Shown here piece by piece: positions 33,991 to 43,402 of a stretch of DNA of 64,000 bases. The position numbers and the translations under genes were made by a program. Source of the stretch: Nymphaea colorata (lineage: Eukaryota > Streptophyta > Magnoliopsida > Nymphaeales > Nymphaeaceae); assembly GCF_008831285.2 (NCBI RefSeq), contig NC_045139.1, positions 23,728,412-23,792,411 on the forward strand, written 5' to 3'. A model generated the notes under the pieces. That model was not told where the DNA came from. It did no database searches and saw only the letters and a program-made list of their open reading frames with translations. Numbering within the stretch: position 1 is the first letter of the stretch; every line of letters begins with the position of its first letter.

Positions 33991-34817
33991 CTAAAGCGAA
34001 AAGGATTATGCTTGAAGTTTTCTTTGTATTCTACCTTAGACAGCTTTGAAAAGCATTTTCTCAAGGAGAATTGGAGAGCTTTCCTTCGCAGTGAACTGCG
34101 TTTTGATCCATTTCTTTCATCCAAAGATTCCTCCATGTATTTTTGTAAGGGCATCTGTAATTTTAGAATTGCAGGTCAGCCCAACCCCCATGTTTATATG
34201 GGGGGATTCAGAGAAGATGTTGTACATGCATAACATGCATACATGAGACGTAAGTATTCTCTTTCCATGTTCAAAATGTATCATGGCATGGAACCTCGCC
34301 GATAATCTATTCTTGCTTTTTCATAATGTTTTTATCTCAATATTGGTCATTGAAATTGTCCTCAAAGCTTACAAATTTTCTAAATGGAATCTTTTATGGA
34401 CTGCAGCAATTATTTTGATGACATGTCCTCTGTCATATATGTTCAACAGTTTCTATTTTTCATTGTTTAGAGAAAACGGGGACTTGCATTTTGCCAGTAT
34501 CACTAGTTCTTCCCACTCCAAATCTGATCCCTTTTTATAAATTTAAGTGTGACTGGTTGAGCTTTCACATCAGTGAACTGGTTTTGACAAGTTCTTTTTT
34601 CTTGTACAAGATTACTTAACATTGCCTCACATGAGCATGATCTCTGTCCTCACTTGTTTTTACTGTGATAAGATACATCTCTTAAGATCACATGGACTTC
34701 TTGGAATGAGTTTTAGCTTTTATCCCATGCAGCTGATGTGAGTGCTCTGATCGACACATCTTCGTTTGTGTTGAAATCTGGTACTTTTGATCTTCGATAT
34801 GTATGTTCTTGTTCAGA
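33991..34817. other. Host intron or intergenic sequence between element C and the SELENBP exon
   Basis: AT-rich with short frames. A possible exon-like stretch follows TTATCCCATGCAG near 34732 (frame ADVSALIDTSSFVLK), but I cannot place it in a protein. Nothing else recognised. Confidence 0.5.
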
Positions 34818-34937
34818 TGGGAGAAACTTGGTAATAGTCCTCTACTTGGATATAACTTCTGGTATCAGCCCTGACACAAGACCATGATTAGTTCATCATG
34901 GGGAGCACCAAAAGCTTTTACAAAAGGATTCAGTTTC

Positions 34938-35105
34938 TGATAAATTTTAAGAGAACTAATCTTTTGATTAACCTCGAAACAAATCCCTAACTCCTCTTTA
35001 TATAGACTAGAGGAGAGGGAAAAGTTACAAGAAAGTCATTAAAAAGAAACATTATTACACAAGTGCCCTCTCAAGCCTAATACTGAATATAAACACGTCT
35101 TAACA
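34938..35105 (-). repeat. LTR of element D (3' LTR)
   Basis: 168 bp, plus-strand ends TGATAAATTTTAAG and ACACGTCTTAACA. Confidence 0.93.
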
Positions 35106-35112
35106 CTCCCCC

Positions 35113-38100
35113 TCAAGTTGGAGCGTAAATGTCAAACAAGCTCAACTTGGAACAACAACTTTGGAATGGTCCTCTTGCAAGAGCTTTAGTAAAAATATCA
35201 GCAGTTTGCCCTGTAGTTGAAATATGGGAGGTACTTACAAACCCCTTTTGAATCATGTCTCTGGTATAGTGACAATCTACTTCAACATGCTTGGTTCTCT
35301 CATGGAAAGCAGGATTATTAGCAATAAACAGAGCAGCTTTGTTATCACCTAACAATTGCATAGGAAGGGGCACTTCCACAGTAAGATCCAACATCAGAGA
35401 TCTAACCCACATAACTTCAGCAGTAGCTTGAGCCATAGCTCTATACTCAGATTCTGCACTTGATCTGGCAACCACTGTCTGCTTCTTACTCTTCCATGTG
35501 ACCAAGTTGGATCCAATAAACACACAAAATCCAGTAGTGGATTTTCTATCAAGGTGACATTCCGCATAATCAGCATCAACATACACAGATATAGTGAGAG
35601 ATGTACCATTTTGAAAGAAGAGTCCCATTCCTGGTGAATTTTTTAGATACCTGAGAATCATCATAGCAGCATCCCAATGGACTTTCTTGGGCTTATCCAT
35701 AAATTGACTCACTCTGCTGACAACATAGGCAATATCAGGTCGAGTAACAGTGATATATAGGAGCTTCCCAACAATCCCTCTATATTGTCTAGCATCAACA
35801 TCTTCAGTATCATCATCATACAAGCGAGTATTGATGTCCATGGGTGTAGAGGCAGGTCGACATCCTAGCATACCTGTCTCTTGCAAAACATCAGTAACGT
35901 ATTTCCTTTGGCACATGATAAGACCCTTCTGATTTCTGGCAAACTCAATACCTAGGAAATAGCGTAGCTCACCAAGATCCTTGGTGACAAAGTGTCGTCC
36001 AAGGACGTCCTTGATGTTGGAAATCCCCTGAATATCATCCCCTGTAACAATGATATCATCAACATAGACAAGAACTATCACTGTACCTGTAGAAGTTTTC
36101 TTGACAAAAAGGGAATGATCGGCCGAAGAACGTCTGAAGCCCTCATTCTCAATATTCTCTGATAATTTTTGGAACCAAGCTCGAGGACTTTGTTTCAGAC
36201 CATAAATTGCCTTTCTCAATCTGCACACTTTCTGACACTCCCCCTCAACAATAAACCCTGGTGGTTGCTGCATATACACTTCTTCATGTAGGTCACCATA
36301 CAGAAAGGCATTTTTGACATCAAGCTGTGATAGAGACCAATTCTTGCTGACTGCAACAGCGAGAAGAACCCGTAAAGAAGCATGTCGTGCCACAGGAGAG
36401 AAGGTATCATAATAATCAACCCCATAAGTCTGAGTATAGCCTTTAGCAACCAGGCGAGCCTTATATCTCTCAATGCTGCCATCTGCTCTGTATTTAACAG
36501 TAAATACCCATCTACAACCAACAATAGCTGCATGAGATGAAGGAGTAACTAGTGTCCAGGTGCCTCTAGACTGAAGAGCATCCATCTCTTCTTGCATTGC
36601 TGCGGCCCATTTGGGATCAGAAAGAGCGTCCATGGGAGTCTGTGGAAGAGCTACATCCGACAGTCCCTTGACAAACTGTCGGTAAGTAGGAGTGAGTCTA
36701 TCCATGGATAAATGACCAGAGAGAGGATGCAAAGTGCAACTGTGTTTGCCTTTCCTTTGAGCAATGGGCATATCAAGTTCATTAATATGAGGACCAGGAG
36801 CATGCTCTGGAGAGTCCCCTGTGTCATCATCACATAAAGAATTGTCAGCAGGATTTGTGTGTTCAGGAAGTACCTTGGGCGTGCTGGGTGAAGGCACAGG
36901 AGCACAGTGGGCAGGTTGAACAGGTTTAGTGCGACGTTGGTAGATAGCCCCAAAACGCGAAGCAACGGGTTGTGGATAACTCATGAGAGGTAAATGAAGG
37001 TGGACTTCATCACTAAATTCAGGCACCCTTAATTGAGTTCCATTTGGAGAGAAATAAGAGGTTGACTCAAAAAATGTAACATCAGCACTCACATAATATC
37101 GACGAGTAGAAGGATCATAACAACGATATCCCTTTTGAGTGCGGGAATAACCAACAAAGATCGTTTTGATAGCCCGAGGGGATAACTTATCTCTTCCAGG
37201 ACCAAGCAACTGAACAAAGGCAACACATCCAAAAATACGAGGTGCAACAGAAAACAATTCTCTGTCAGGAAAAAGAACAGAGAAAGGAATAAGATCTCCC
37301 AACACAGATGACGGCATGCGATTAATAAGATAGCATGCTGTAAGAACAACATCTCCCCAGTAAGAATGGGGAACATGGCTGTGTATGATAATGGTTCTGG
37401 CGACATCAAGAATATGGCGGTGTTTTCTTTCAGCAACCCCATTTTGTTGAGAGGTATAGACACAAGAAGTTTGGTGAATGATACCCTTATCCCTGAAAAA
37501 TTGTTCTAAAGAGGAAGCACAGAACTCAAGAGCATTGTCAGAGCGCACAATCTTGACACAAGTATCAAACTGAGTCAGAATTTCATTGATAAAATTTTTG
37601 ATTACATGACCCGCTTCAGATTTGTGTTTCATAAGAAAAACCCAACTAACACGACTATAATCATCAACAGCAACAAGATAATACCGATGACCCTGAAGGT
37701 CAGGAGTACGACTCGGGCCCCAAACATCAAAATGAAGTAACTCAAACACAGAGTGGCTACTTCTACTGGACCGCGGAGGAAAGGATGACCGATGGTGTTT
37801 GCCTAACTGACAAGACTCACATTGAAAAGACGACTTATGAGACAGCTGAGGGAGAACATGCAGCAGTTTCTGAAACGGGAGATGTCCAAAACGTAAATGC
37901 CAAGTATAAGCCGAGGATGAGGACGACCCCGACGAGGTAGATCCAGCAAAGGGAAAGGAATGCACTGGCCTGTAGAGACCTCCCTGTTCACGGCCACTGC
38001 CAATCACCCTGCCCGTCAGTATATCCTGAAACACAAGAGAGGAAGAGTCAAATATAGCACGACAATTTAATTCTCTGGTAATCTGACTGATAGAAAGTAG

Positions 38101-38568
38101 GCTATGGGGGAATTCTGGTGCATGAAGAACGTGCTGCAGCGGCAATGATGAAGTAAGTTGGACCTCTCCATGTGCAACAACTGGTGAATATTTTCCATCT
38201 GCTAGAATAACCGAACGACCCGGTGGAGTAGGGACGTAAGAGGTGAATTGCGCCTTATCCCCACAGAGATGTGTCGATGCATCAGAATCAATAAGCCAAT
38301 CTGTAGTGTCAGTAGCAGAGCAGACTGTACAGGCAGAATACATACCAGATGAAGAAGCACTCGCAGCGGTAGGAACAGTAGAAGTGGTCGGACCAGGGGC
38401 TTGATGGGCGCTGTCGCCAATCAAGTTCCTCAACTGAGAGAGAATGTCATCTACATGCAGCTCACTGGAGGAGGCAGAGTGCTGAGGCTTAGGCTGCTCA
38501 GGAGAATCAGTAGATACAGTCTGATTTGCAAAAGCTGGACGGCCATGTTTCTGCCAACACTTATCCAC
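35113..38568 (-). CDS. Element D pol polyprotein (protease-integrase-RT-RNase H), long open frame
   Basis: 1151 codons open. Order along the protein: end of the gag zinc knuckle (aa 1-10), protease WLIDSDASTHLC (aa 91-102), gag-pre-integrase LRFGHLPFQKLLHVLPQL (about aa 228), integrase core HFDVWGPSRTPDLQGHRYY with RSDNALEF and QQNGVAERKHRHILDV (about aa 280-400), and FGCVAFVQLLGPGRDKL. Reverse transcriptase follows ([52 protein letters not shown]), then RNase H (YVDADYAECHLDRKSTTGFC, ARSSAESEYRAMA, LLGDNKAALFIANNPAFHER). RT and integrase catalytic residues are present. The protease triad is D-S-D instead of D-S-G, which should inactivate it. The stop TGA overlaps the polypurine tract. The true N-terminus is in gag upstream, cut by the stop at 38638. 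Confidence 0.93.
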   Translation of the reverse strand: MDKCWQKHGRPAFANQTVSTDSPEQPKPQHSASSSELHVDDILSQLRNLIGDSAHQAPGPTTSTVPTAASASSSGMYSACTVCSATDTTDWLIDSDASTHLCGDKAQFTSYVPTPPGRSVILADGKYSPVVAHGEVQLTSSLPLQHVLHAPEFPHSLLSISQITRELNCRAIFDSSSLVFQDILTGRVIGSGREQGGLYRPVHSFPFAGSTSSGSSSSSAYTWHLRFGHLPFQKLLHVLPQLSHKSSFQCESCQLGKHHRSSFPPRSSRSSHSVFELLHFDVWGPSRTPDLQGHRYYLVAVDDYSRVSWVFLMKHKSEAGHVIKNFINEILTQFDTCVKIVRSDNALEFCASSLEQFFRDKGIIHQTSCVYTSQQNGVAERKHRHILDVARTIIIHSHVPHSYWGDVVLTACYLINRMPSSVLGDLIPFSVLFPDRELFSVAPRIFGCVAFVQLLGPGRDKLSPRAIKTIFVGYSRTQKGYRCYDPSTRRYYVSADVTFFESTSYFSPNGTQLRVPEFSDEVHLHLPLMSYPQPVASRFGAIYQRRTKPVQPAHCAPVPSPSTPKVLPEHTNPADNSLCDDDTGDSPEHAPGPHINELDMPIAQRKGKHSCTLHPLSGHLSMDRLTPTYRQFVKGLSDVALPQTPMDALSDPKWAAAMQEEMDALQSRGTWTLVTPSSHAAIVGCRWVFTVKYRADGSIERYKARLVAKGYTQTYGVDYYDTFSPVARHASLRVLLAVAVSKNWSLSQLDVKNAFLYGDLHEEVYMQQPPGFIVEGECQKVCRLRKAIYGLKQSPRAWFQKLSENIENEGFRRSSADHSLFVKKTSTGTVIVLVYVDDIIVTGDDIQGISNIKDVLGRHFVTKDLGELRYFLGIEFARNQKGLIMCQRKYVTDVLQETGMLGCRPASTPMDINTRLYDDDTEDVDARQYRGIVGKLLYITVTRPDIAYVVSRVSQFMDKPKKVHWDAAMMILRYLKNSPGMGLFFQNGTSLTISVYVDADYAECHLDRKSTTGFCVFIGSNLVTWKSKKQTVVARSSAESEYRAMAQATAEVMWVRSLMLDLTVEVPLPMQLLGDNKAALFIANNPAFHERTKHVEVDCHYTRDMIQKGFVSTSHISTTGQTADIFTKALARGPFQSCCSKLSLFDIYAPT

Positions 38569-38637
38569 AGTATGACCAATGCGGTGACAAAACTGACATA
38601 CAGGGCGTGAAGGGGTATTGCCACGGCCACGGCCCCC

Positions 38638-39351
38638 TCATCCTCTGGCAAAAAAGGGTCCACCTCTGCCACGAGTGGCAAGCATAGCAGAAGTGGTATT
38701 AGGAACAGTCGATGCAGAGATCGGAATTCTGCTGAGCCTACTGTGAGCCTCATCAATAGGAGGAATCGAGGGACTAGTAAGCATTTGGTTCTTTGCGGAT
38801 TCATAAACAGAGTCTAAACCAGAAAGAAAGACCCCTACCATAAGCATATCTCTGTATGCCTTTTGTTCTTCACACTTGCATGCGGGAAAGTAGCTATTCA
38901 GTCTCTCAAACATGGACTTGAGACTAGAATAATAAGTGTGAAGAGGTCGGCCATCTTGTCGCATCTGATGAATATCATGATGAAGCTGCATAATGCGCGT
39001 TTCATTTCTTGCCTGTGAATACGTGGCAGCAAGGGAATCCCACATATCCTTTGCACTGTCCTTGTGCAAGACTTCATTTGCAATTTCTTGAGAGAGAGTA
39101 CCAACAATCCATACCATAACCAACGAATTAACTTTAAACCAAGTAGTATATTTTCCTACCTTCTGCACGGGCTCGGGCTCCAATATGAGATGTTCCTTCT
39201 CATGAGCGATCAAGGTTCTTTTTACTTGCATGGCCCACATCTCGTAATTACCCCCATCCATTTTGGTGATAATGTTGGAAAATGGGGAACTATTCATCTC
39301 TCCCGACGATACAAAGGAAGAGGTATTAGCGCCACTGCTAATTTCAGACAT
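38638..39351 (-). CDS. Element D gag, ended by a premature stop
   Basis: 237 codons from ATG 39351 (MSEISSGANTSSFVSSGEMN), through FSNIITKMDGGNYEMWAMQV (copia gag N-terminal motif) and KDMWDSLAATYSQARNETRI (UBN2-type). It ends FFARG then TGA at 38638-38640. The same frame continues past the stop with a Gly/Arg-rich stretch and the zinc knuckle CQFCHRIGHTVDKCW into pol. So the gag-pol frame is interrupted by one stop, probably an Arg CGA to TGA change. A programmed readthrough is less likely but not excluded. Confidence 0.9.
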   Translation of the reverse strand: MSEISSGANTSSFVSSGEMNSSPFSNIITKMDGGNYEMWAMQVKRTLIAHEKEHLILEPEPVQKVGKYTTWFKVNSLVMVWIVGTLSQEIANEVLHKDSAKDMWDSLAATYSQARNETRIMQLHHDIHQMRQDGRPLHTYYSSLKSMFERLNSYFPACKCEEQKAYRDMLMVGVFLSGLDSVYESAKNQMLTSPSIPPIDEAHSRLSRIPISASTVPNTTSAMLATRGRGGPFFARG

Positions 39352-40041
39352 CTTTCAACACAAAGGAGGAAACCGAGCCACGGAATAGGAAGTGCAGGCA
39401 AAAAGAATACAATCACATATCGAAAGACAACATGCTGATCATGAAGCAATAAGCAGTTAACGCATGTAGCAATCCATAAGTCTGATCGGCTGGAAGAGGC
39501 AACAGCAGAGCTGAACGAAGAGAGATACCAGAGACGACGCTGAGAAGAAAATCAGCGTGCAGAACCACGGGCAGAGCAGCGGCGGAGCAGCGTGCAGCGG
39601 AGGAGCAGCGTGCAGAGCAGCGTGCAGCGGAAAGACGCTGAGAGGAAAAATCAGCGTGCAGGCAGCAGCGGCGGGAATTAGGTCAGGCTGCAGGCGGCGG
39701 CAAAGATGACAGCGACGGGGGGCGGCGGCGAAGATGACAGGCAAAGCAGCAACGGGCGCAGGCGTTCAGTCTGCTGGGCGGAGCAACGGCAGAGTGCACA
39801 CGCGGCGGCGGCGCAGGCGGACGGGCGCAGGCGGACGGGCGCAGGCGGAAGGGCGCAGACGGCGTAGGCGGCAATGGGTAGGGCGACGAGGGGCAGCAGG
39901 GATGGGTCGGGCGGCAATGGGCAGGGCGGCAATGGGCAGGGCTGGGTCGGGCGGCGGCAGCTGACGCCGATCAGGCGGCGGCTGGCGCCGCTCAGTCAGC
40001 GACAACTCGCTGAGGAGGAGACGGCTGGGGCTCTGATACCA
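39352..40041 (-). other. Leader and primer-binding site of element D
   Basis: Non-coding leader of about 690 bp, very rich in GCGGCGG/GGGCAGGC-type repeats (plus strand 39540-40000). It ends in the primer-binding site complement CTCTGATACCA (40031-40041) against the 5' LTR. Pro/Ala/Arg-rich frames here are compositional. Confidence 0.8.
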
Positions 40042-40208
40042 TGATAAATTTTAAGAGAACTAATCTTTTGATTAACCTCGAAAGAATCCCTAACTCCTCT
40101 TTATATAGACTAGAGAAGAGGGAAAAGTTACAAGAAAGTCATTAAAATGAAACATTATTACACAAGTGCCCTCTCAAGCCTAATACTGAATATAAACACG
40201 TCTTAACA
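40042..40208 (-). repeat. LTR of element D (5' LTR)
   Basis: 167 bp partner of 34938-35105. It contains the element promoter. Confidence 0.93.
40099..40107 (-). promoter_or_regulatory. TATA box of element D 5' LTR
   Basis: The minus strand reads TATATAAAG inside the 5' LTR, conserved in the partner LTR. It is a typical plant core promoter motif, placed for transcription into the element. Confidence 0.55.
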
Positions 40209-40555
40209 GTCTCCAACATGTAGAAGATGGTTGTTATGAAGACATCTACATGTATACAGCTGGCCCGATGGTGAACTGAAACAGACTGGACCTTGGTAAC
40301 TCAGATCTCCTACCTTTGGAGGTTAGTGTCAAATATCGTTGGCCTGAAAAGTGCACCCTATGCTTGATATGATCATCTATTGTAGTGGATATTCCTTACG
40401 ACTAGTTTGATACTGTCATGCAGATTCTATACTGATTACGTTGGGTTTGCATTAAGTAGCAACATGATTAGGTTTTTCCAGACTCCAAGTGGATCGTGGG
40501 GCCATGAGGTACCATTTCCTGATGCTCACGTTACTTTAAGTGTGCATATGTGAGT

Positions 40556-40720
40556 AGGCCTGGGTGCCGGGTTGGGTCACCGGTGGGTAACCGGTACCTG
40601 GCCCGACAGGGGCCCGGCTCCGGGCCGTGATTTGCGAATGTCGGGCTTTCGCTCGTTGCGCCCGGCCCGGCCCGACGTTAAAATGGGCCAGGTCCTGGTT
40701 TTATGTGGCGGCCCGATTGT
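40556..40720 (+). mobile_element. GC-rich, possibly hAT-like transposon end, copy 2
   Basis: Duplicate of the block at 66-230: TAGGCCTGGGTGCCGGGTTG followed by GGCC/CCGG palindromes. It occupies the same place relative to the SELENBP donor. Confidence 0.3.
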
Positions 40721-41368
40721 GCTTAGGTCGAGTCTCGACTCTCGACCTAATTGCTAATTCTCTTAACTTTCCCTTTTCATTTGAAAGGGAGAGGGGTGCG
40801 CCTGCGCTGCTCACTGTTGTGCCTATCCACGGACCATTGTTCGCGGTCGCCATCGCTACCGTCGCACTGCTGGTCCGTCACCGTCGTCGCATGCTTTCAC
40901 AACATTAGCTGTGAACAGTACTCTTCTTGCCGTAGCTTTCTTCCCCCTTTCTCTTCTTTCCTCTTCGAATCTTCTTTTACTGTTTTTGAAGTTTTTTTTT
41001 TGGGTTACCTTGGTGCTTCACCTTTTATTTTCCAATCGATGAGATATGGTCTGTTGGAACTGGAAAGCTTAAGTTGACCTTAACAGGACACATTGAGCAC
41101 GATACGTGGTAAGCTTTGATAGTTATTGCATATATTTTTTACTGGCATGCGGATGCATTTGATAATTAGATTATTTAATGGACAATTAAATTTAACTGGA
41201 ATGATTTGATAACTGATTTTCACCACAGGTCTTGCTGTAAGTGTTCGACATCCTTACATGTTCTCTGCTGGTGATGATAAGCAGGTTAAGTGTTGGGACC
41301 TTGAACAAAACAAGGTATGGAATGTGGCAACCTCTAATTCTAAATTTACAAAATTTTCAGTTCCTTGT

Positions 41369-41647
41369 TGTTAACATATCATGTATAGGGAACCGGGTCT
41401 GGATCAAGACCCGGTCCCATGGGCATGGGTACCGAGAGTGGCTCGGTACCCTAGGCAGGTCTCCCTCTTATTTAATCCTACTTATGGTGTAATTGTTGAT
41501 TAAGTGAAATAACATTTTCTCTCTCCTAGGGTTGCGGTTGTGCCCCTAGGTTAGAGCTTCTCCGTGGTTTTTCACCTCTCTTTGAGGTTTTCCACGTATA
41601 TTGTGTGTTCCTTTTTTTTTCTCTCCATCTTGGTGTGTGTTTCTACA
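41369..41647 (+). repeat. 5' LTR of element A1
   Basis: 279 bp, with GGGTACCGAGAGTGGCTCGG and CTCCTAGGGTTGCGGTTGTG. The same family is at 46296, 57871 and 60695. Confidence 0.96.
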
Positions 41648-42016
41648 TGGTATCAGAGCAAACGCGTGAGAGATCGTTGGAGTGATAGTCGTGTTTCCGT
41701 CGTTTTTTTTCGTCGCTGCTGTTTCCGACGTTTTTTCAGCTGCTGCTGTGCCGCCATCCAGCGCGTCGCTCTCTGCTGCGCCGCCGCCGTCCAGCGCTGC
41801 CAGCTGCGCCGCCACCGTCCAGCGCTGTTGTTCTATGCTGCGAAGCCGCCCTCTAGCGTCGTCGCCCACTTCAGCGCCGCCGCCGTCCAGCGCCGCCGCT
41901 GCCCGCTGCCGTCGCTCTCATCAGCACCGCCGCCGTCCAGCGCCGCCGTCGTCTAGCGCCGTTACCTCTTGTTTGCCGTCTCTGGTGCTGGGTATTCTTT
42001 CTCCTTGGTGATTGTG

Positions 42017-43402
42017 ATGGCCGAGGAGATGTCCCTCAAGATCGATGATGCCCTAGACTCGGCAGCAATACCAAGAGTGAGATCTTGCCTGTTCAAGTCA
42101 ACTCCATCCGGCTGAACAAGGATAACTATCTCTCTTGGTCGGCTGCCCTAGAAATTGGGATAACCAGTCGTGGTCGCCTGTCCTACATTACTGGGGAGAA
42201 GCCTGCACCTTCAAAAACCGATCCGCGATGGGCTACTTGGGCGTTGGAAGATAGTCAGGTTAAAGTATGGATTATTAGTTCTGTTTCTGCAGATATTCAG
42301 CCTTTGATCTTGCGTAAATCGACTGCCTACGACATGTGGACTGTGCTTGCACGGATGTATGGCCGTAAGAAGAGAGTATTGCGTACGTACCAAATCAAAC
42401 GTAGCATATACTCTCTTAAACAGGGTGACTTGTCTGTAGCCGCTTTCTTTGCAGCCCTGAAGACTAAGTGGGAGGAACTTGACTACCATGTGAATGATGA
42501 CTGACACTGTGGGTCTGATCATGCCTTGTACTGGGACAAAGAATGGATGGATCAGACGTTTATTTTCCTTGGAGGCTTACGCGATGAATTTGAATCCATT
42601 AGGAGCCAAATTCTCAATTGTGACGAGGTCCCCGGAATTGAAGAGGTGTATGCCCATCTGGAATCTGAGGAACAGCGTCGTCAGGTGATGCATATTGACA
42701 CCAGTCAGGGGAGTTCTGCTTCAGCCTTTGTTAGTCGTGCTTCTGGGATTGGACAGCGTCCTGCTCGGCGTTGTAGCCATTGCAACAAATCGGGACATTC
42801 TGTTGATTTTTGTTGGGATCTTCATCCTGAGAGGCGGCTTGTCCGGGGTCGTCCTCCTTCTAGCCGCAGGAGTCCTTCTGTGCCTGAGCCTAGTCAGAGT
42901 AGTCCTTCAAATGTTGCCAAACCTAAGCTTTCCTCCGATCAAATCAAAGAACTGCAAGCGTATATTAGCCGGCTGTCTACTACTCAAGAGGATGCTTCCA
43001 CGTCTGAGGGGGCTAAGTTAGCCCAAGCTCTCGTGGCCACTAGTGACCAAGGTAATTCCTCACATGGTGATTGGATTGTTGACAGTGGCGCTACGCATAT
43101 GACAGGGGACCCTAAGATGTTCCAAGAATACAAATTGTCTTCGGGGCAGCAACGTGTATCTATGGCTGATGGTTCTTCTATCTCTGTGGCTGGAAAAGGG
43201 AGTTTGTCCTTGTTAAATAAATACTGTCTTCATAATGCTCTTCATGTTCCCAATATTCCTGTGAATTTGTTATCTGTCAGCAGTATTACTAAAGAACTCA
43301 ACTGTAATCTGATCTTTTCTGCTGATCGGTGTTTTCTGCAGGACTTGGTGACGGGGCAGAAGATTGGGATTGGTTCGGCTATTGATGGACTCTACAGACT
43401 GC
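42017..43402 (+). pseudogene. Element A1 gag-protease
   Basis: Start ATG 42017 (MAEEMSLKIDDALDS). One G is missing near 42061 compared with A2, shifting the frame. The main frame then reads VNSIRLNKDNYLSWSAALEI and WIISSVSADIQPLILRKSTA, with a TGA at 42502-42504 where A2 has TGG. It resumes at 42526 with the zinc knuckle CSHCNKSGHSVDFCW and protease WIVDSGATHMTGDP, where one His codon of the usual H-H-M is missing relative to A2. A base lost near 43400 shifts it again. Confidence 0.92.

Larger units (their letters stand above)
34938..40208 (-). mobile_element. Copia element D, nearly intact
   Basis: A 5.27 kb minus-strand Ty1/copia element with short LTRs: 34938-35105 (168 bp) and 40042-40208 (167 bp). 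The flanks are GTTTC (34933-34937) and GTCTC (40209-40213), a 5 bp duplication with one mismatch. The primer-binding site TGGTATCAGAGCCCC reads minus at 40041-40027, and the polypurine tract GAGGGGGAG is the complement of 35106-35114. LTRs differ by about three substitutions and one 1 bp indel by eye, so it is fairly young. Coding is almost complete: one stop between gag and pol and a changed protease site. It splits a SELENBP exon. Confidence 0.95.
34818..40508 (+). pseudogene. SELENBP-like pseudogene, copy 2, split by copia element D
   Basis: This is the exon series just upstream of the part seen in copy 1. After CTTGTTCAG at about 34818 a frame encodes RWEKLGNSPLLGYNFWYQP, then a TGA in place of an Arg codon, then HKTMISSSWGAPKAFTKGFS. 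D is inserted here (34938-40208). The exon continues at 40214 (LQHVEDG, then RHLHVYSWPDGELKQT, LGNSDLLPLE) with at least two frameshifts, and ends near 40321. The next exon 40424-40508 encodes YVGFALSSNMIRFFQTPSG then SWGHE and ends at a GT donor, exactly where copy 1 begins. The following exon (VAISV...) was not found before 48162. Confidence 0.85.

Noticed and set aside
38569-38640. Programmed stop readthrough between gag and pol of element D
   Set aside because: Copia elements of this type normally have a single gag-pol frame, and the stop fits a single C-to-T change. It is kept only as a minor alternative.
39457-40005. Pro/Ala/Arg-rich frames
   Set aside because: Translation of GGC-type repeats in the element D leader, with no conserved motif.
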